NCBI RefSeq assembly: GCF_000723205.1 | Contig: NZ_HG315671.1 | Location: 2,143,351 to 2,207,350, forward strand | Source of the DNA: Formosa agariphila KMM 3901 | Lineage (GTDB): Bacteria; Bacteroidota; Bacteroidia; Flavobacteriales; Flavobacteriaceae | Direction of reading: 5' to 3' | DNA: 64,000 bases | In this document: positions 27,141-36,378 of the stretch, one piece after another | Numbering within the stretch: position 1 is the first letter of the stretch | How the letters are laid out: each line of letters begins with the position of its first letter | Position numbers and translations under genes: made by a program | The notes under the pieces: generated by a model | Seen by the model: only the letters and a program-made list of their open reading frames with translations | Told to the model about the DNA's origin: nothing | Databases searched by the model: none

Positions 27141-29606
27141 TTAGGATTTTTCCAATTGAATGGTCATCCGTCTAATGCGATCTGCTAATTTCTCCGAAGA
27201 TAATTTAGCGCGTAATCGGTCTGTAATAATAGGAAACGAAAATGGTGTGGGTTTGGCACACGATTTCCAAATGATATTCTGCGTATTAATACGCATTAAG
27301 GCTAATTGTAGTCGTCCTTCTTCCAATTGATGCTCGAAGGTTTCTGTAAATGCTTGCTGAAATAATAAATTATCGGGTTCGTAATCTTCGAATACCCCAA
27401 ATAAGAGTTGCGAACTGGCTTGCAAGTGTTTGCTCTTAACCATTTTGCTTGGAAACCCTGTAAAGACTAATCCCGAAATTACGGCTATATCTCTAAACTT
27501 TCGCTTTGCCATTTCGGAAGCATTGATGCTTTTTTCTAAATCACTTCTTAAATACTCTGACGAGAATAAATTATTATCTAAAATAGCCTGAATATCTATG
27601 GGTTGATCGGATAATAACTCGAAACCATAATCGTTAAATGCAATAGTAAACGAAATGGGATGTAACAAACTTAAACGATACGCCAATAAGCTCCCCATTG
27701 CTTCATGTACAAAATAACCTTCAAACGGATAGAAAACGGCATGATAGCCTTCTCGAGTTTTAAAGGTTTCAATTAAAAATTCATCGGCATTTGGGACCAA
27801 ACTTTCTTTATTCTGTCGAATTAAAATCGGCTCTAAAGCTTTTAATTCTTTAGATTTATCTGTGTCATTAGAATTTAGAAGATAGAGTTCTTCACGAATC
27901 AAATGACTCATTTCTGAAGAAAAACTCATGCGTCCTCCCATCCAATTGGGAATTTTAGCATTTTTCTGCTTAGATTTTTTCACCAACACCTGCATATTTC
28001 TAATTCTGAACAACTCCAGTTGCCGTCCAGCAAATGTAAATACATCGCCAGGTCTTAATTTTGAAATAAAACTTTCCTCAATAGAACCAATATAACCGCC
28101 TTTTAAAAACTTTACATTTAAAACAGAATCACTAACAATAGTACCTATTTGCAAACGGTGTCGCATAGCTACTGCCCTACTTTTTACTTTAAACTTCCCA
28201 TCAGTTTCTATGTCTACACGTTTATATTCGTCGTACGCTTGTAAACTTTGTCCGCCAAGTGTTATAAAATTTAGAATCCATTGAAACTGTTCTGCTGTTA
28301 ATGTCTGAAAACAAAATGTACTTTTAACTTCCGGATAAATAGTCTCTGGATAAAATCCGTCGGACACTGCCAAAGTCACAAGATACTGTACAAGCACATC
28401 AAAACTATTCAGATACGGTACGCGGTCTTCTACAACCGTATTAGAAACGGCTTTTATTAGAGCCGAAACTTCTATTAATTCTAAGGCGTGGGTTGGTAAA
28501 AAATAAATGACACTGGTTTTCCCTGGCTGATGTCCGCTTCGTCCCGCACGTTGCATAAATCGAGACACACCTTTCGGTCCTCCAACTTGAATAATAGTAT
28601 CCACCGGAGCAAAATCTACCCCTAAGTCTAAACTTGAAGTACAAACCACAATTTTAAGACTCCCTTCTCTTAGCGCTTGTTCTACCCACAGCCGTGTCTC
28701 CCGACTCATACTTCCGTGATGCATGGCTATATCGCCTGCAAATTCGGGATGCTTTTCTAAAATATTTTGAAACCAAATTTCACACTGCAATCGCGTGTTT
28801 GTAAAAATTAATGTCGATTGACTTTCTTCTAGTATAGGAATAATATCTTCTAATAGATGTAATCCCAAATGCCCACGCCATGGGAATTTCTCAATCTTTT
28901 TAGGGATGATAGAAAAGACATTTATTTTCTTTTTAATATTGGCTTTTATTAAAACGGAGTTCGCTACACGTTCTTTATCTACACCTAATAACACCTCTCG
29001 CGCCTGTTCCAGGTTTCCTATGGTTGCAGACACACCCCAAGTGCGTAGGCTAGGCGAAATGGCATTTAACCGGGATAAAGCCAATGTCATTTGCACGCCA
29101 CGTTTATTAGCAACGAGTTCATGCCACTCGTCTACCACCACACCAATTACGTTTTTAAATATTTTATCGTAGCCCTTGGTGGCTAGTAATAATTGCAAAC
29201 TTTCTGGCGTGGTAATTAATAAGCTCGGCATGTTTCGTTTCTGCGCGGCACGTTCTTTAGTCGAGGTATCTCCAGACCGAATGCCAACAGTTAAAGGCAC
29301 ATCTAAATCTTTAACAAAGCGTTCGGCGGCCTGTTTAATTTCTACCGATAATGCTCTTAACGGCGTAACCCAAATGGCTAAAAGTCCTTTTTGCGGTTTA
29401 GACTTATAATTTGGATGTCTTTTCATATATTCTAAAACGATAGGAACCCATAATGCATAGGTTTTTCCGCTTCCTGTAGGCGCGTTTAGAAGTCCGTTTT
29501 TTCCTTGTAAAAAGGCTGTCCAAGTTTGTTTTTGAAATGGAAACGGTTCCCAATTTTGTTGCTTAAACCAATCGTGTGCTATAAGCTCTAACTCCTTTCT
29601 GTTCAT
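27141..29606 (-). CDS. Ligase-associated DEXH-box helicase (Lhr-like)
   Basis: The 821-residue superfamily 2 helicase has the Q-motif region FPFQKQTW, Walker A NAPTGSGKT (about 38), VTPLRALS, TTPESLQLLL, motif II VVDEWHEL, motif III VSATIGN, and C-terminal motifs STLIFTNTR, VVCTSSLDLGVDF and QRAGRSGHQPG. It ends with the Lhr-type winged-helix/beta-barrel region, where GGRMSFSSEMSHLIREEL is recognisable. It unwinds DNA with 3'-5' polarity in characterised relatives. It lies 3 bp after the ligase gene, so it belongs to the same transcript. Confidence 0.93.
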   Translation of the reverse strand: MNRKELELIAHDWFKQQNWEPFPFQKQTWTAFLQGKNGLLNAPTGSGKTYALWVPIVLEYMKRHPNYKSKPQKGLLAIWVTPLRALSVEIKQAAERFVKDLDVPLTVGIRSGDTSTKERAAQKRNMPSLLITTPESLQLLLATKGYDKIFKNVIGVVVDEWHELVANKRGVQMTLALSRLNAISPSLRTWGVSATIGNLEQAREVLLGVDKERVANSVLIKANIKKKINVFSIIPKKIEKFPWRGHLGLHLLEDIIPILEESQSTLIFTNTRLQCEIWFQNILEKHPEFAGDIAMHHGSMSRETRLWVEQALREGSLKIVVCTSSLDLGVDFAPVDTIIQVGGPKGVSRFMQRAGRSGHQPGKTSVIYFLPTHALELIEVSALIKAVSNTVVEDRVPYLNSFDVLVQYLVTLAVSDGFYPETIYPEVKSTFCFQTLTAEQFQWILNFITLGGQSLQAYDEYKRVDIETDGKFKVKSRAVAMRHRLQIGTIVSDSVLNVKFLKGGYIGSIEESFISKLRPGDVFTFAGRQLELFRIRNMQVLVKKSKQKNAKIPNWMGGRMSFSSEMSHLIREELYLLNSNDTDKSKELKALEPILIRQNKESLVPNADEFLIETFKTREGYHAVFYPFEGYFVHEAMGSLLAYRLSLLHPISFTIAFNDYGFELLSDQPIDIQAILDNNLFSSEYLRSDLEKSINASEMAKRKFRDIAVISGLVFTGFPSKMVKSKHLQASSQLLFGVFEDYEPDNLLFQQAFTETFEHQLEEGRLQLALMRINTQNIIWKSCAKPTPFSFPIITDRLRAKLSSEKLADRIRRMTIQLEKS

Positions 29607-29609
29607 ATA

Positions 29610-31202
29610 TCAACTAAGCATTAACGATTCTAAATCTTCTAATTTATTCGCGTCTTCAATCTTTTTATCTTGTCTCCACCTTAAAATTCTTGGAAATCGC
29701 GTCGCATAACCACTTTTATGCCGGCTTGATGGGGCAATGCCTTCAAAAGCAATTTCGAAAACCAATTCTGGTGTTACACTCCGCACCGGTCCGAAACGTT
29801 CTACAGTGTTTCGTTTAATCCAATTATCTACTTTTCTAAACTCGGCATCGGTTAATCCAGAATAGGCTTTTGCAAAGGTGACGAGTTTATCATCGTTATC
29901 CCATAAGCCAAACGTATAGTCGGTAAACAAGTTACTTCGTCTTCCATGTCCCCGCATGGCGTACGTTAAAACGGCATCTATAGTTAATGGATCTGTTTTC
30001 CACTTCCACCAATCTCCTTTTTTTCGTCCTACTAAATATTTAGAATCCTTTCGTTTAATCATGAGTCCTTCGCTTCGCATTTCTCTGGCACGATTACGCT
30101 CTTCAGCAACCGCTTCCCACGAATCGCAATCTACCGTTTCTGAAAGCTGAAGTGGTAAATTCTCTATATTTAAATGCTGTATTAAGTTTTCAAGGATAAA
30201 GCGTCTCTCCGAAAATGGCAGTTGTCTGAGGTCTCTACCTTCCCATTCTAGTATATCGTAAACTTTTAAGACAACGGGCGTTTTTTCTAGAAGCGCTTTA
30301 CTCACGGTTTTTCGTCCTATACGCGTTTGTAAATCTTGAAAGGTACCGATGTCGTTATTCGGAAAAGGTAAGATCTCACCATCTAATACAGTACCGTTTG
30401 GGAGTTCATCTTTAAACACATGAAACTCGGGGTATTTATCTGTGACTAATTCCTCACCACGACTCCATACAAACAATTCATTATCTCGGATAATGGTTTG
30501 CGATCTGATACCATCCCATTTATGTTCGAAACTCCAATCTTCTATGTTACCGAGGTCTGAAACCGGCCCTTCTAAACCATAAGCCAAGTAAAACGGATAC
30601 GGTTTTGAAATAAAATCTGAAGCCTTTTCTTGTAACACCAAATCTTCAAAAGATATGGTACTCGGATCCCATTTCCCCATTAATTTATAGGCCAAAACAT
30701 CTTCATCTACTCCTGTGGCCATAGACAAAGCACGTGTCATTAATTTCTGACTCACTCCTATTCTAAATCCGCCTGTAATTAATTTGGTAAACACAAAACG
30801 TTCGTAATAATTGAGAGTGTTCCAATTTTTCGTGACATACTGTTTCTTAATCGCATCATCCTCTTTTTTAAGCGTGATCATTTCATTTAAGAATTGCGTT
30901 AAGGACTTATCACTAGTGTTTTTATTTGGGGGTAAAATAAGCGCTATCGTTTCTGCCAAATCTCCAACAATATGATAAGATTCTTCAAATAACCACAGCG
31001 GTATATTGGCTAATTCTGAAGCCCAAGTTCTAAGTAGTGTTGTATTTATTGGTCTTGGCGGTCTTCTATGAGATAGAATGGCAATGGTCCACACCCGATC
31101 TTCATCACCCGCTTGTTTAAAATATTCTGAAAGCGCATTGACTTTTAAAGTCGTTTTAGTGGTGCTGTCTAAGGTTCGTACTAATTCTGCAAAGTGTCTC
31201 AT
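29610..31202 (-). CDS. ATP-dependent DNA ligase of the ligase/Lhr/exonuclease repair set
   Basis: The 530-residue enzyme has an N-terminal helical DNA-binding domain (about 1-190), an adenylation domain with the nucleotidyl-lysine motif FEHKWDGIR (Lys228), VLDGEILPF, MIKRKDSKYLVGRKKGDWWKWKTDP, and an OB domain ending in FEIAFEGIAPSSRHKSGYATRFPRI. It uses ATP rather than NAD, so it is additional to the replicative LigA. Its start overlaps the stop of the exonuclease gene by 4 bp. The set is thought to act in nick or break repair under stress. Confidence 0.95.
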   Translation of the reverse strand: MRHFAELVRTLDSTTKTTLKVNALSEYFKQAGDEDRVWTIAILSHRRPPRPINTTLLRTWASELANIPLWLFEESYHIVGDLAETIALILPPNKNTSDKSLTQFLNEMITLKKEDDAIKKQYVTKNWNTLNYYERFVFTKLITGGFRIGVSQKLMTRALSMATGVDEDVLAYKLMGKWDPSTISFEDLVLQEKASDFISKPYPFYLAYGLEGPVSDLGNIEDWSFEHKWDGIRSQTIIRDNELFVWSRGEELVTDKYPEFHVFKDELPNGTVLDGEILPFPNNDIGTFQDLQTRIGRKTVSKALLEKTPVVLKVYDILEWEGRDLRQLPFSERRFILENLIQHLNIENLPLQLSETVDCDSWEAVAEERNRAREMRSEGLMIKRKDSKYLVGRKKGDWWKWKTDPLTIDAVLTYAMRGHGRRSNLFTDYTFGLWDNDDKLVTFAKAYSGLTDAEFRKVDNWIKRNTVERFGPVRSVTPELVFEIAFEGIAPSSRHKSGYATRFPRILRWRQDKKIEDANKLEDLESLMLS

Positions 31203-32224
31203 GCCTCTACCTCTTTTTCACGTTTGGTATCCAGCTCATTTAATTCTCCCTCAAACTGTGTGTTTTCGGTACGAGCATCTAAGCCCAGGCTTCGTAGATA
31301 TTTTGAAAACACATCGGTGTATCCGTGCGTACAAATCACCTTTTCTGCTCCTGTAGCTTCCACTGCTGTTAAGAGTTCCTGCCAATCGCAATGATCGGAC
31401 ATTACAAAACCTCGATCTACTGCTCGTCGTCTTCTAGCGCCTCTAAAGGCCATCCAACCACTGGCAGATGCCGTAACATAAGGCACCATTTTTCTGATCC
31501 ACGTCGAACCATGAGCACTTGGTGGTGCCAGTACGATGTTGCCTAATAATTCTTTCTTCGTGGTCTCTCGGGTTATGCGTGTAGTTTCAGGAAAATCCAT
31601 CATGGGACGAATAACCTCTGTCATATTTTCTATAGCTCCATGGGTGTAAATTTTACCGATATTCGGATCTAAATGTTTTAATAAACGCTGAGCTTTCCCT
31701 AGGGAATAGCCAAACAATATAGAGGTTTGGTTCGCCTCCTTGTTGGTTGCCCACCATGTATTAATGTCGTTAAAAACTTCGGCTTGTGGTGTCCATCTAA
31801 AGGCAGGTAATCCAAATGTACATTCGGTTATAAAGGCATGACATTTTACGGGTTCGAAAGGCACAGCAACGCCATCGTCTTCCAATTTATAATCGCCAGA
31901 AAACACCCAAACTTCTCCACGATATTCCACACGTATTTGTGAACTTCCGATAATATGACCCGCAGGATGCAATGAAAATTTCACGTTATTAATAACAAAA
32001 GATTCATTGTAATTCACGCCACTTACCTGAATATCGCCCAACCGGTGCTTAATTATTGGAACATTAGTATGGTGCGTAATATATTTTTTATGACCATAAC
32101 GACTATGATCGGCGTGACCGTGAGAAATAATTGCACAATCTACCGGTTTCCAAGGATCTAAGTACACATTGGCAACCTCACAGTAAATACCGTTGTCATT
32201 AAATACTAATAAAGGTGTCTTCAT
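31199..32224 (-). CDS. Ligase-associated DNA damage response exonuclease (MBL/beta-CASP fold)
   Basis: The 341-residue metallo-beta-lactamase-fold nuclease carries ISHGHADHSRYG (HxHxDH metal motif, about 34-39), LHPAGHIIGS (about 84) and FSGDYKLEDDGV (about 110). A later histidine-containing MSDHCDWQELL and ICTHGYTDVF belong to the beta-CASP part. It heads the four-gene repair operon and is joined to the ligase gene by a 4-bp overlap. Family members process DNA ends before ligation. The spacer upstream should contain the operon promoter. Confidence 0.92.
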   Translation of the reverse strand: MKTPLLVFNDNGIYCEVANVYLDPWKPVDCAIISHGHADHSRYGHKKYITHHTNVPIIKHRLGDIQVSGVNYNESFVINNVKFSLHPAGHIIGSSQIRVEYRGEVWVFSGDYKLEDDGVAVPFEPVKCHAFITECTFGLPAFRWTPQAEVFNDINTWWATNKEANQTSILFGYSLGKAQRLLKHLDPNIGKIYTHGAIENMTEVIRPMMDFPETTRITRETTKKELLGNIVLAPPSAHGSTWIRKMVPYVTASASGWMAFRGARRRRAVDRGFVMSDHCDWQELLTAVEATGAEKVICTHGYTDVFSKYLRSLGLDARTENTQFEGELNELDTKREKEVEA

Positions 32225-32392
32225 GTGGCTCTTTTTATTAAAGATATAACTATCTAACCAAACACATTTAGAGCAAAATCTATAGCGTTAATCTTTACTT
32301 TATTTGAGCACATTAAGACTATGATATATCCTTGATATCCGATATATTTTTGGAAGTCTATTGGAATCCATATTTCTGAGCAAGACAATAAA

Positions 32393-32414
32393 AAATCGGG
32401 TCGAAACCCGATTT
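32393..32414 (-). terminator. Rho-independent terminator of the FMN-binding protein gene
   Basis: A 9-bp stem AAATCGGGT/ACCCGATTT with loop CGAA is followed, on the minus strand, by a run of T residues. It lies just past the stop of the minus-strand gene ending at 32422. Confidence 0.8.
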
Positions 32415-32421
32415 AAATATA

Positions 32422-32922
32422 TTATAATTTTAACTTACCATAATCCATGGTATCCGGTTTATCTCCTGTTACGGCACTCACTCCCAGTTTTACTAAAGAG
32501 ACCAACTTATTATGTTTTGGATCCCAGTAATATGCCTCTGTAGGAGTAATCCCTATAGCGGTGATATTGGGGTCGTCTTTACCCTCAAACCACATACTGT
32601 CTGCCTTAGAGTATAAATCATTAATAATAGTTTTATCAGTTACAATTCTAGCTGTTCCATAAACATTTAAAAATTGCATATCACTTTTGTCGGCATATAC
32701 TAAATGTACATTTGAGTCTTTAATAATGTTCTGATTATGGGTACTATTTTTATTACTTAAGAACCAGATGATTCCGTTTTCATCTACTTTTTTAGTACTC
32801 ATGGGAATCATGTGTAAAGGCAGTGCTTTTAAATTAGTCACCATCATGGTAAAGTCGATTTCTTCGGCCATGGCTTTAATTTTTAATTTTGCTTCGTCTC
32901 TATATAAATTTTCATTGCTCAT
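32422..32922 (-). CDS. Pyridoxamine 5'-phosphate oxidase-like general stress FMN-binding protein
   Basis: The 166-residue protein is a single FMN-binding split barrel. It has IDFTMMVTNLKALPLHMIPMSTKKVDENGIIWFLSNKNSTHNQNI, DSNVHLVYADKSDMQFLNVYGTARIV and a C-terminal TEAYYWDPKHNKLVSLVKL, the pattern of the YdaG/general stress protein 26 group. Such proteins bind flavins or F420-like cofactors; activity on pyridoxamine phosphate is not expected. It is monocistronic, with a terminator immediately downstream. Confidence 0.85.
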   Translation of the reverse strand: MSNENLYRDEAKLKIKAMAEEIDFTMMVTNLKALPLHMIPMSTKKVDENGIIWFLSNKNSTHNQNIIKDSNVHLVYADKSDMQFLNVYGTARIVTDKTIINDLYSKADSMWFEGKDDPNITAIGITPTEAYYWDPKHNKLVSLVKLGVSAVTGDKPDTMDYGKLKL

Positions 32923-33154
32923 ACTGTTATCTTTTTAAGAATTAATAAACTGATAACAAGTTTACTCAACAAAAATATTTTGAGCTGATCCAATGCGATG
33001 AAATATTAACTCAGAAAAGCACTTTTGAAACTAATAAAAACATTTAAAATTATAAATTGGCATTATTGTAAATTTCATAATTACCTATCATTAAGCCTTT
33101 TAATTTTACGCTGTAAAAAAAGTCAAAAATACTTTAAAAATTGAAGCTTTATTA

Positions 33155-33187
33155 TTTGGAAAATAGAGTGAAATACATGTAAATTTG
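33155..33187 (+). promoter_or_regulatory. Bacteroidota-type promoter of the tRNA-Gly gene
   Basis: TTTG at 33155-33158 and TAAATTTG at 33180-33187 match the -33 TTTG and -7 TAnnTTTG boxes of the Bacteroidota primary sigma factor with about 21 bp between them. The tRNA begins 19 nt after the -7 box. Confidence 0.6.
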
Positions 33188-33205
33188 CCACCGCTTACCC
33201 ATACT

Positions 33206-33278
33206 GCGAGAGTAGCTCAGTTGGTAGAGCGTCAGCCTTCCAAGCTGAATGTCGCCGGTTCGAACCCGGTCTCTCGCT
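33206..33278 (+). tRNA. tRNA-Gly(TCC)
   Basis: The cloverleaf folds completely. The acceptor stem is GCGAGAG/CTCTCGC, the D stem is GCTC/GAGC, the anticodon stem is TCAGC/GCTGA with loop CTTCCAA giving anticodon TCC, and the T stem is GCCGG/CCGGT (one G-T pair) around TTCGAAC. The discriminator is T. CCA is not encoded. The gene stands alone between a promoter and a terminator. Confidence 0.97.
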
Positions 33279-33284
33279 CAAAGC

Positions 33285-33315
33285 GCTTCATAGAAATATG
33301 AAGCTCTTTTTTTTT
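33285..33315 (+). terminator. Rho-independent terminator after tRNA-Gly
   Basis: The perfect 8-bp stem GCTTCATA/TATGAAGC with a GAAA tetraloop is followed by TC and a run of T residues. It starts 7 nt after the tRNA. Confidence 0.9.
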
Positions 33316-33647
33316 GTGATATGGTGGTGTGTAATTAATCAAAAAAAACGGTTTCTTTTTAACGTTCTCGACTCCGCTCGAACACCATAGAGAAGCATGT
33401 GATTTTACTATTTTCTAGACCTCTAGAAAAGTCGCTGAAAATTAAACTTTTGAGAGTTTATACAGTATTGGAGTAAACGCGAGTATTATCAAGGGGTATT
33501 CGAATGGCGTCGAGAATCCCAATGATATTCTATAAGGAACACTTTTTAGACATCGCTTTAAAACACGTCTGTACAAATTCAATACGTTTCTGTTTTACAA
33601 CAATCAAACTACTTATCAATTCACAAACAACTTTTGCGCGTCCTTAT
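33316..33647. other. Spacer between tRNA terminator and LRR gene; nothing convincing seen
   Basis: About 330 bp without a credible gene. A short imperfect inverted element around 33363-33385, with TTCTCGACTCCGCTCGAAC, resembles dispersed short sequences common in flavobacterial genomes. A 66-codon frame here reads as non-coding. Confidence 0.4.
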
Positions 33648-36158
33648 TTACATTCTAAAAGGCGCTTCGCTATCTTTCTCATCAAAATTTCGTTGAGATA
33701 CTAATTTATTTTCCAATGGCTCATAGAGTTCAGATTTCATATTGCTACCATTAAATTTAGACGTCCAGTAGACTAATTTTTCTAAATTGAGATTTCTAAA
33801 GTCTTCAGATACTTTTTCTGAAAATTCACAACCACTAATACTTAATACTTCAAGCTGTGTTAAACGGGTTAATGCTACAGGTAAAATGGTCTGTTTAAAA
33901 TTGTTTATTCCTAAAACACGTAGACTTTTCATATTTGCAATCCAAGTTGGTATTTTTTCTTCTCTGTTATGTGCCCTGATGAAAAGTGTTTCTAAATTTA
34001 ACTCAGAAATCGATTCAGGATAGGTACTGCCATTTTCATTTAAGCCTTCTAACCAAAGGTGTTTTAAAGAACTCCAACGGGATATTGTTTCAATACTTTC
34101 ATCATTAATATGATCACAATATATCAGTTTTACTGCTTCAATAGTTTTAACGCTCAGGTTATCTATCGTTTTAAGGTCTACACTCTGCATTCTTAATTTT
34201 TTAAGCTGAGGCAAAGTTACAGTAGGAAAAGCATCAAAACCTGTGGCTTCAAATATTCCTAAAAATTCAAGGTTTGGAGTTTGGGCTAATAAACGCTCTA
34301 AAGCTTCGGTACTTCCGTTATAACCTTCAATTCTTAGTACTTTTAGGTTCGGGTGTTTAAAGGCCGTTAATACATTATTTTGTTCAGGATTTTCTTTTTT
34401 AAATGTGATGGTAAGCTCCTTTAAATTTACGAAGTTTTTAAGTAAGCTATCTAACTGAATCGTATCACTAGTGAATTCGTACGATTCAATTTTTTCTGGA
34501 TGTCTAAAGGTTTCAAAATTTAAAACATTATCTACATCGTCATTCCGATGTCCAAGATTGAATTTAGTCGCGCTAGTTACCGTATGAAATTGTTGTAAAT
34601 TAAGTATTGGTGTGGATTTTATTTCAATATTAAACACATCAAACGGTACTGTTCCTGCCTCTATTCCTTTTATTTCAGAAATAGTTAAATTGGTAATCTG
34701 CTTTGGCAAGCAATCGGTATTTACAACTAAGGCACTCGCATTTTTAATCGTCAGGTTTTCTAACTGTACAATTTTTGAAAACACATTAGGTAAAGTTCTA
34801 ACAGGGAATTCTGTATCCTTAGTATGCCACTCTTGAAATCTGTATAGCTCTACATTTTTAAGTTTTGTACATTGCTCAATCCCTTCTAGAAGCCAATCCA
34901 GATTGTGAACAAGTTTATAATTGAGTGTGGTTATATTTTTAAATACTGCTAAGCTCGTTTTATGTGGCGTTTCTGGTGCTTCACAATTAACAGTTATCGT
35001 TTTTAAATTAGGAAAAAATGATGCATTCTCTAGAACAAAGTTAAGTAGTTTTGGCGTGTCTAATACGATGGATTCTCGCTGACTTACTTCAGTCATTGGG
35101 GCAATATTAATTTCACTATTGCCAATTTTAGTGACTAATTTAGGTCTCGACGCATCTCCAAAAAATAAGGTAGCCGATATGCTATCTATCTTAGGTGCTA
35201 TAAGCTCAAAATGTTCTAATTTAGGTAAATCTTCAAATCCATTTGATAGGCGCGTTATACTTTTGGATAACATCATAAACCGTTCTAATTGCTTTAAATG
35301 ACTAACATCTTTAGGTAATGCAATTAACTCATCCAAGCTAAAAAATTCTATACGTTTTAAGGATGCAGGAAACACGACTTGAGACAGATCTTGCACGCCA
35401 ACATAACGCAGTTTCAATACTTTTAATTTCGTAAGTTTTGTAAGCCAATTAAAGTCTGTTAGATTCAGATTGTCAGCAGAGTTTCTAGACCAGTAAGCAC
35501 CTTCGATATGTACTTTTTTTAAGGCCGTTAACTGAGACATTGTATTTGGAAACCTTTTTAAACAAGGCACAACAAGTTTTAGTTTTTTTAGATTTGGTAA
35601 ACTACCAATATCTTCTGGTAATTGCTCAAACTCACCTTCAAGGTCTAATGATTTTAAAGCTGTTAGTTTTGGTATTTCTTTAAGGATACTATCATACGTA
35701 TTGCCTTCTCCTTTTAAATGAATTTTCAGACTTTCAATCCCATTAAAACGTCCTAAAACATCTGGGTGTTCCAACAACTGCACCAAAAATTCTTTCGAGA
35801 AACTGTATAACCCCAGTTCTGGCGCTCTACTAATAAGAGTATAGAGTTTAAACAAGTCCAAGTCTTCTGAAAGCAATCCATATTCTAAAATGGAAATCAG
35901 TCTAGCGTTTACAGATTTTATTCCCCCTTTTTGAGTAAGTTTTTTTCGACTTTTAAAAGCGCGTTGTAAAGCATCTGGTGCCTGCTTTTTTATGATAGTA
36001 TTACACACGGTTCTAATGTGTTTGTCTGCTGTTGATTTTGCAATGACAAAAATTTCATAATAAAAAGCTTCAGGATAATTTTCACACCCTTTTATAGCTT
36101 CAAAAGAGGCTTCAAGTTCAAAAAAATTAAATATTGGGGTTTCTATAGATTCAGACAT
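33648..36158 (-). CDS. Large leucine-rich-repeat protein
   Basis: The 836-residue protein has a short N-terminal helical domain (about 1-130, with QRAFKSRKKLTQKGGIKSVNARLIS) and then about 25 leucine-rich repeats to the C-terminus. Examples are LTALKSLDLEGEFEQLPEDIGSLPNLKKLKL and LTRLTQLEVLSISGC. No signal peptide or enzyme motif is visible, so it is probably a cytoplasmic protein-binding platform. It is divergent from the DUF4132 gene, and a 16-bp palindrome (36214-36229) lies 55 bp before its start. The DUF4132/LRR pairing suggests they act together, but no function is known to me. Confidence 0.8.
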   Translation of the reverse strand: MSESIETPIFNFFELEASFEAIKGCENYPEAFYYEIFVIAKSTADKHIRTVCNTIIKKQAPDALQRAFKSRKKLTQKGGIKSVNARLISILEYGLLSEDLDLFKLYTLISRAPELGLYSFSKEFLVQLLEHPDVLGRFNGIESLKIHLKGEGNTYDSILKEIPKLTALKSLDLEGEFEQLPEDIGSLPNLKKLKLVVPCLKRFPNTMSQLTALKKVHIEGAYWSRNSADNLNLTDFNWLTKLTKLKVLKLRYVGVQDLSQVVFPASLKRIEFFSLDELIALPKDVSHLKQLERFMMLSKSITRLSNGFEDLPKLEHFELIAPKIDSISATLFFGDASRPKLVTKIGNSEINIAPMTEVSQRESIVLDTPKLLNFVLENASFFPNLKTITVNCEAPETPHKTSLAVFKNITTLNYKLVHNLDWLLEGIEQCTKLKNVELYRFQEWHTKDTEFPVRTLPNVFSKIVQLENLTIKNASALVVNTDCLPKQITNLTISEIKGIEAGTVPFDVFNIEIKSTPILNLQQFHTVTSATKFNLGHRNDDVDNVLNFETFRHPEKIESYEFTSDTIQLDSLLKNFVNLKELTITFKKENPEQNNVLTAFKHPNLKVLRIEGYNGSTEALERLLAQTPNLEFLGIFEATGFDAFPTVTLPQLKKLRMQSVDLKTIDNLSVKTIEAVKLIYCDHINDESIETISRWSSLKHLWLEGLNENGSTYPESISELNLETLFIRAHNREEKIPTWIANMKSLRVLGINNFKQTILPVALTRLTQLEVLSISGCEFSEKVSEDFRNLNLEKLVYWTSKFNGSNMKSELYEPLENKLVSQRNFDEKDSEAPFRM

Positions 36159-36213
36159 GATACTTATTACGTTAATGGTTATACAAACCTATTATAAAAT
36201 CGTAAGCGTCTTG

Positions 36214-36229
36214 TCACTGTATTCTGTGA
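36214..36229. promoter_or_regulatory. Palindromic operator-like site, copy 1 (LRR/DUF4132 divergent promoter)
   Basis: TCACTGTATTCTGTGA has exact TCAC-N8-GTGA arms and lies 55 bp before the LRR start codon. It belongs to the repeated family with consensus close to TCACTGAATTCMGTGA. Confidence 0.7.
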
Positions 36230-36260
36230 TATTTAAAACGTAAAAAAAAACTTATAAAAA

Positions 36261-36276
36261 TCACTAAATACCGTGA
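36261..36276. promoter_or_regulatory. Palindromic operator-like site, copy 2 (DUF4132 side)
   Basis: TCACTAAATACCGTGA has exact arms, lies 47 bp from copy 1 and 102 bp before the DUF4132 start. Like copy 1, it is followed by a T-rich GTTTA or ATTTA stretch. Confidence 0.7.
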
Positions 36277-36378
36277 GTTTATACAAACAGATTTCTTTTA
36301 ACTTGCCTACAGTAATTTGGTTTGTTTAGAAAAAGACAAGTCATTGTTAATGAACATAGTTAAAAACATTTAAGAGAT

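Noticed and set aside
33504-33704. 66-codon plus-strand frame before the LRR gene
   Set aside because: It lacks a plausible protein composition, overlaps the 3' end of the LRR gene and has no promoter or spacing evidence.
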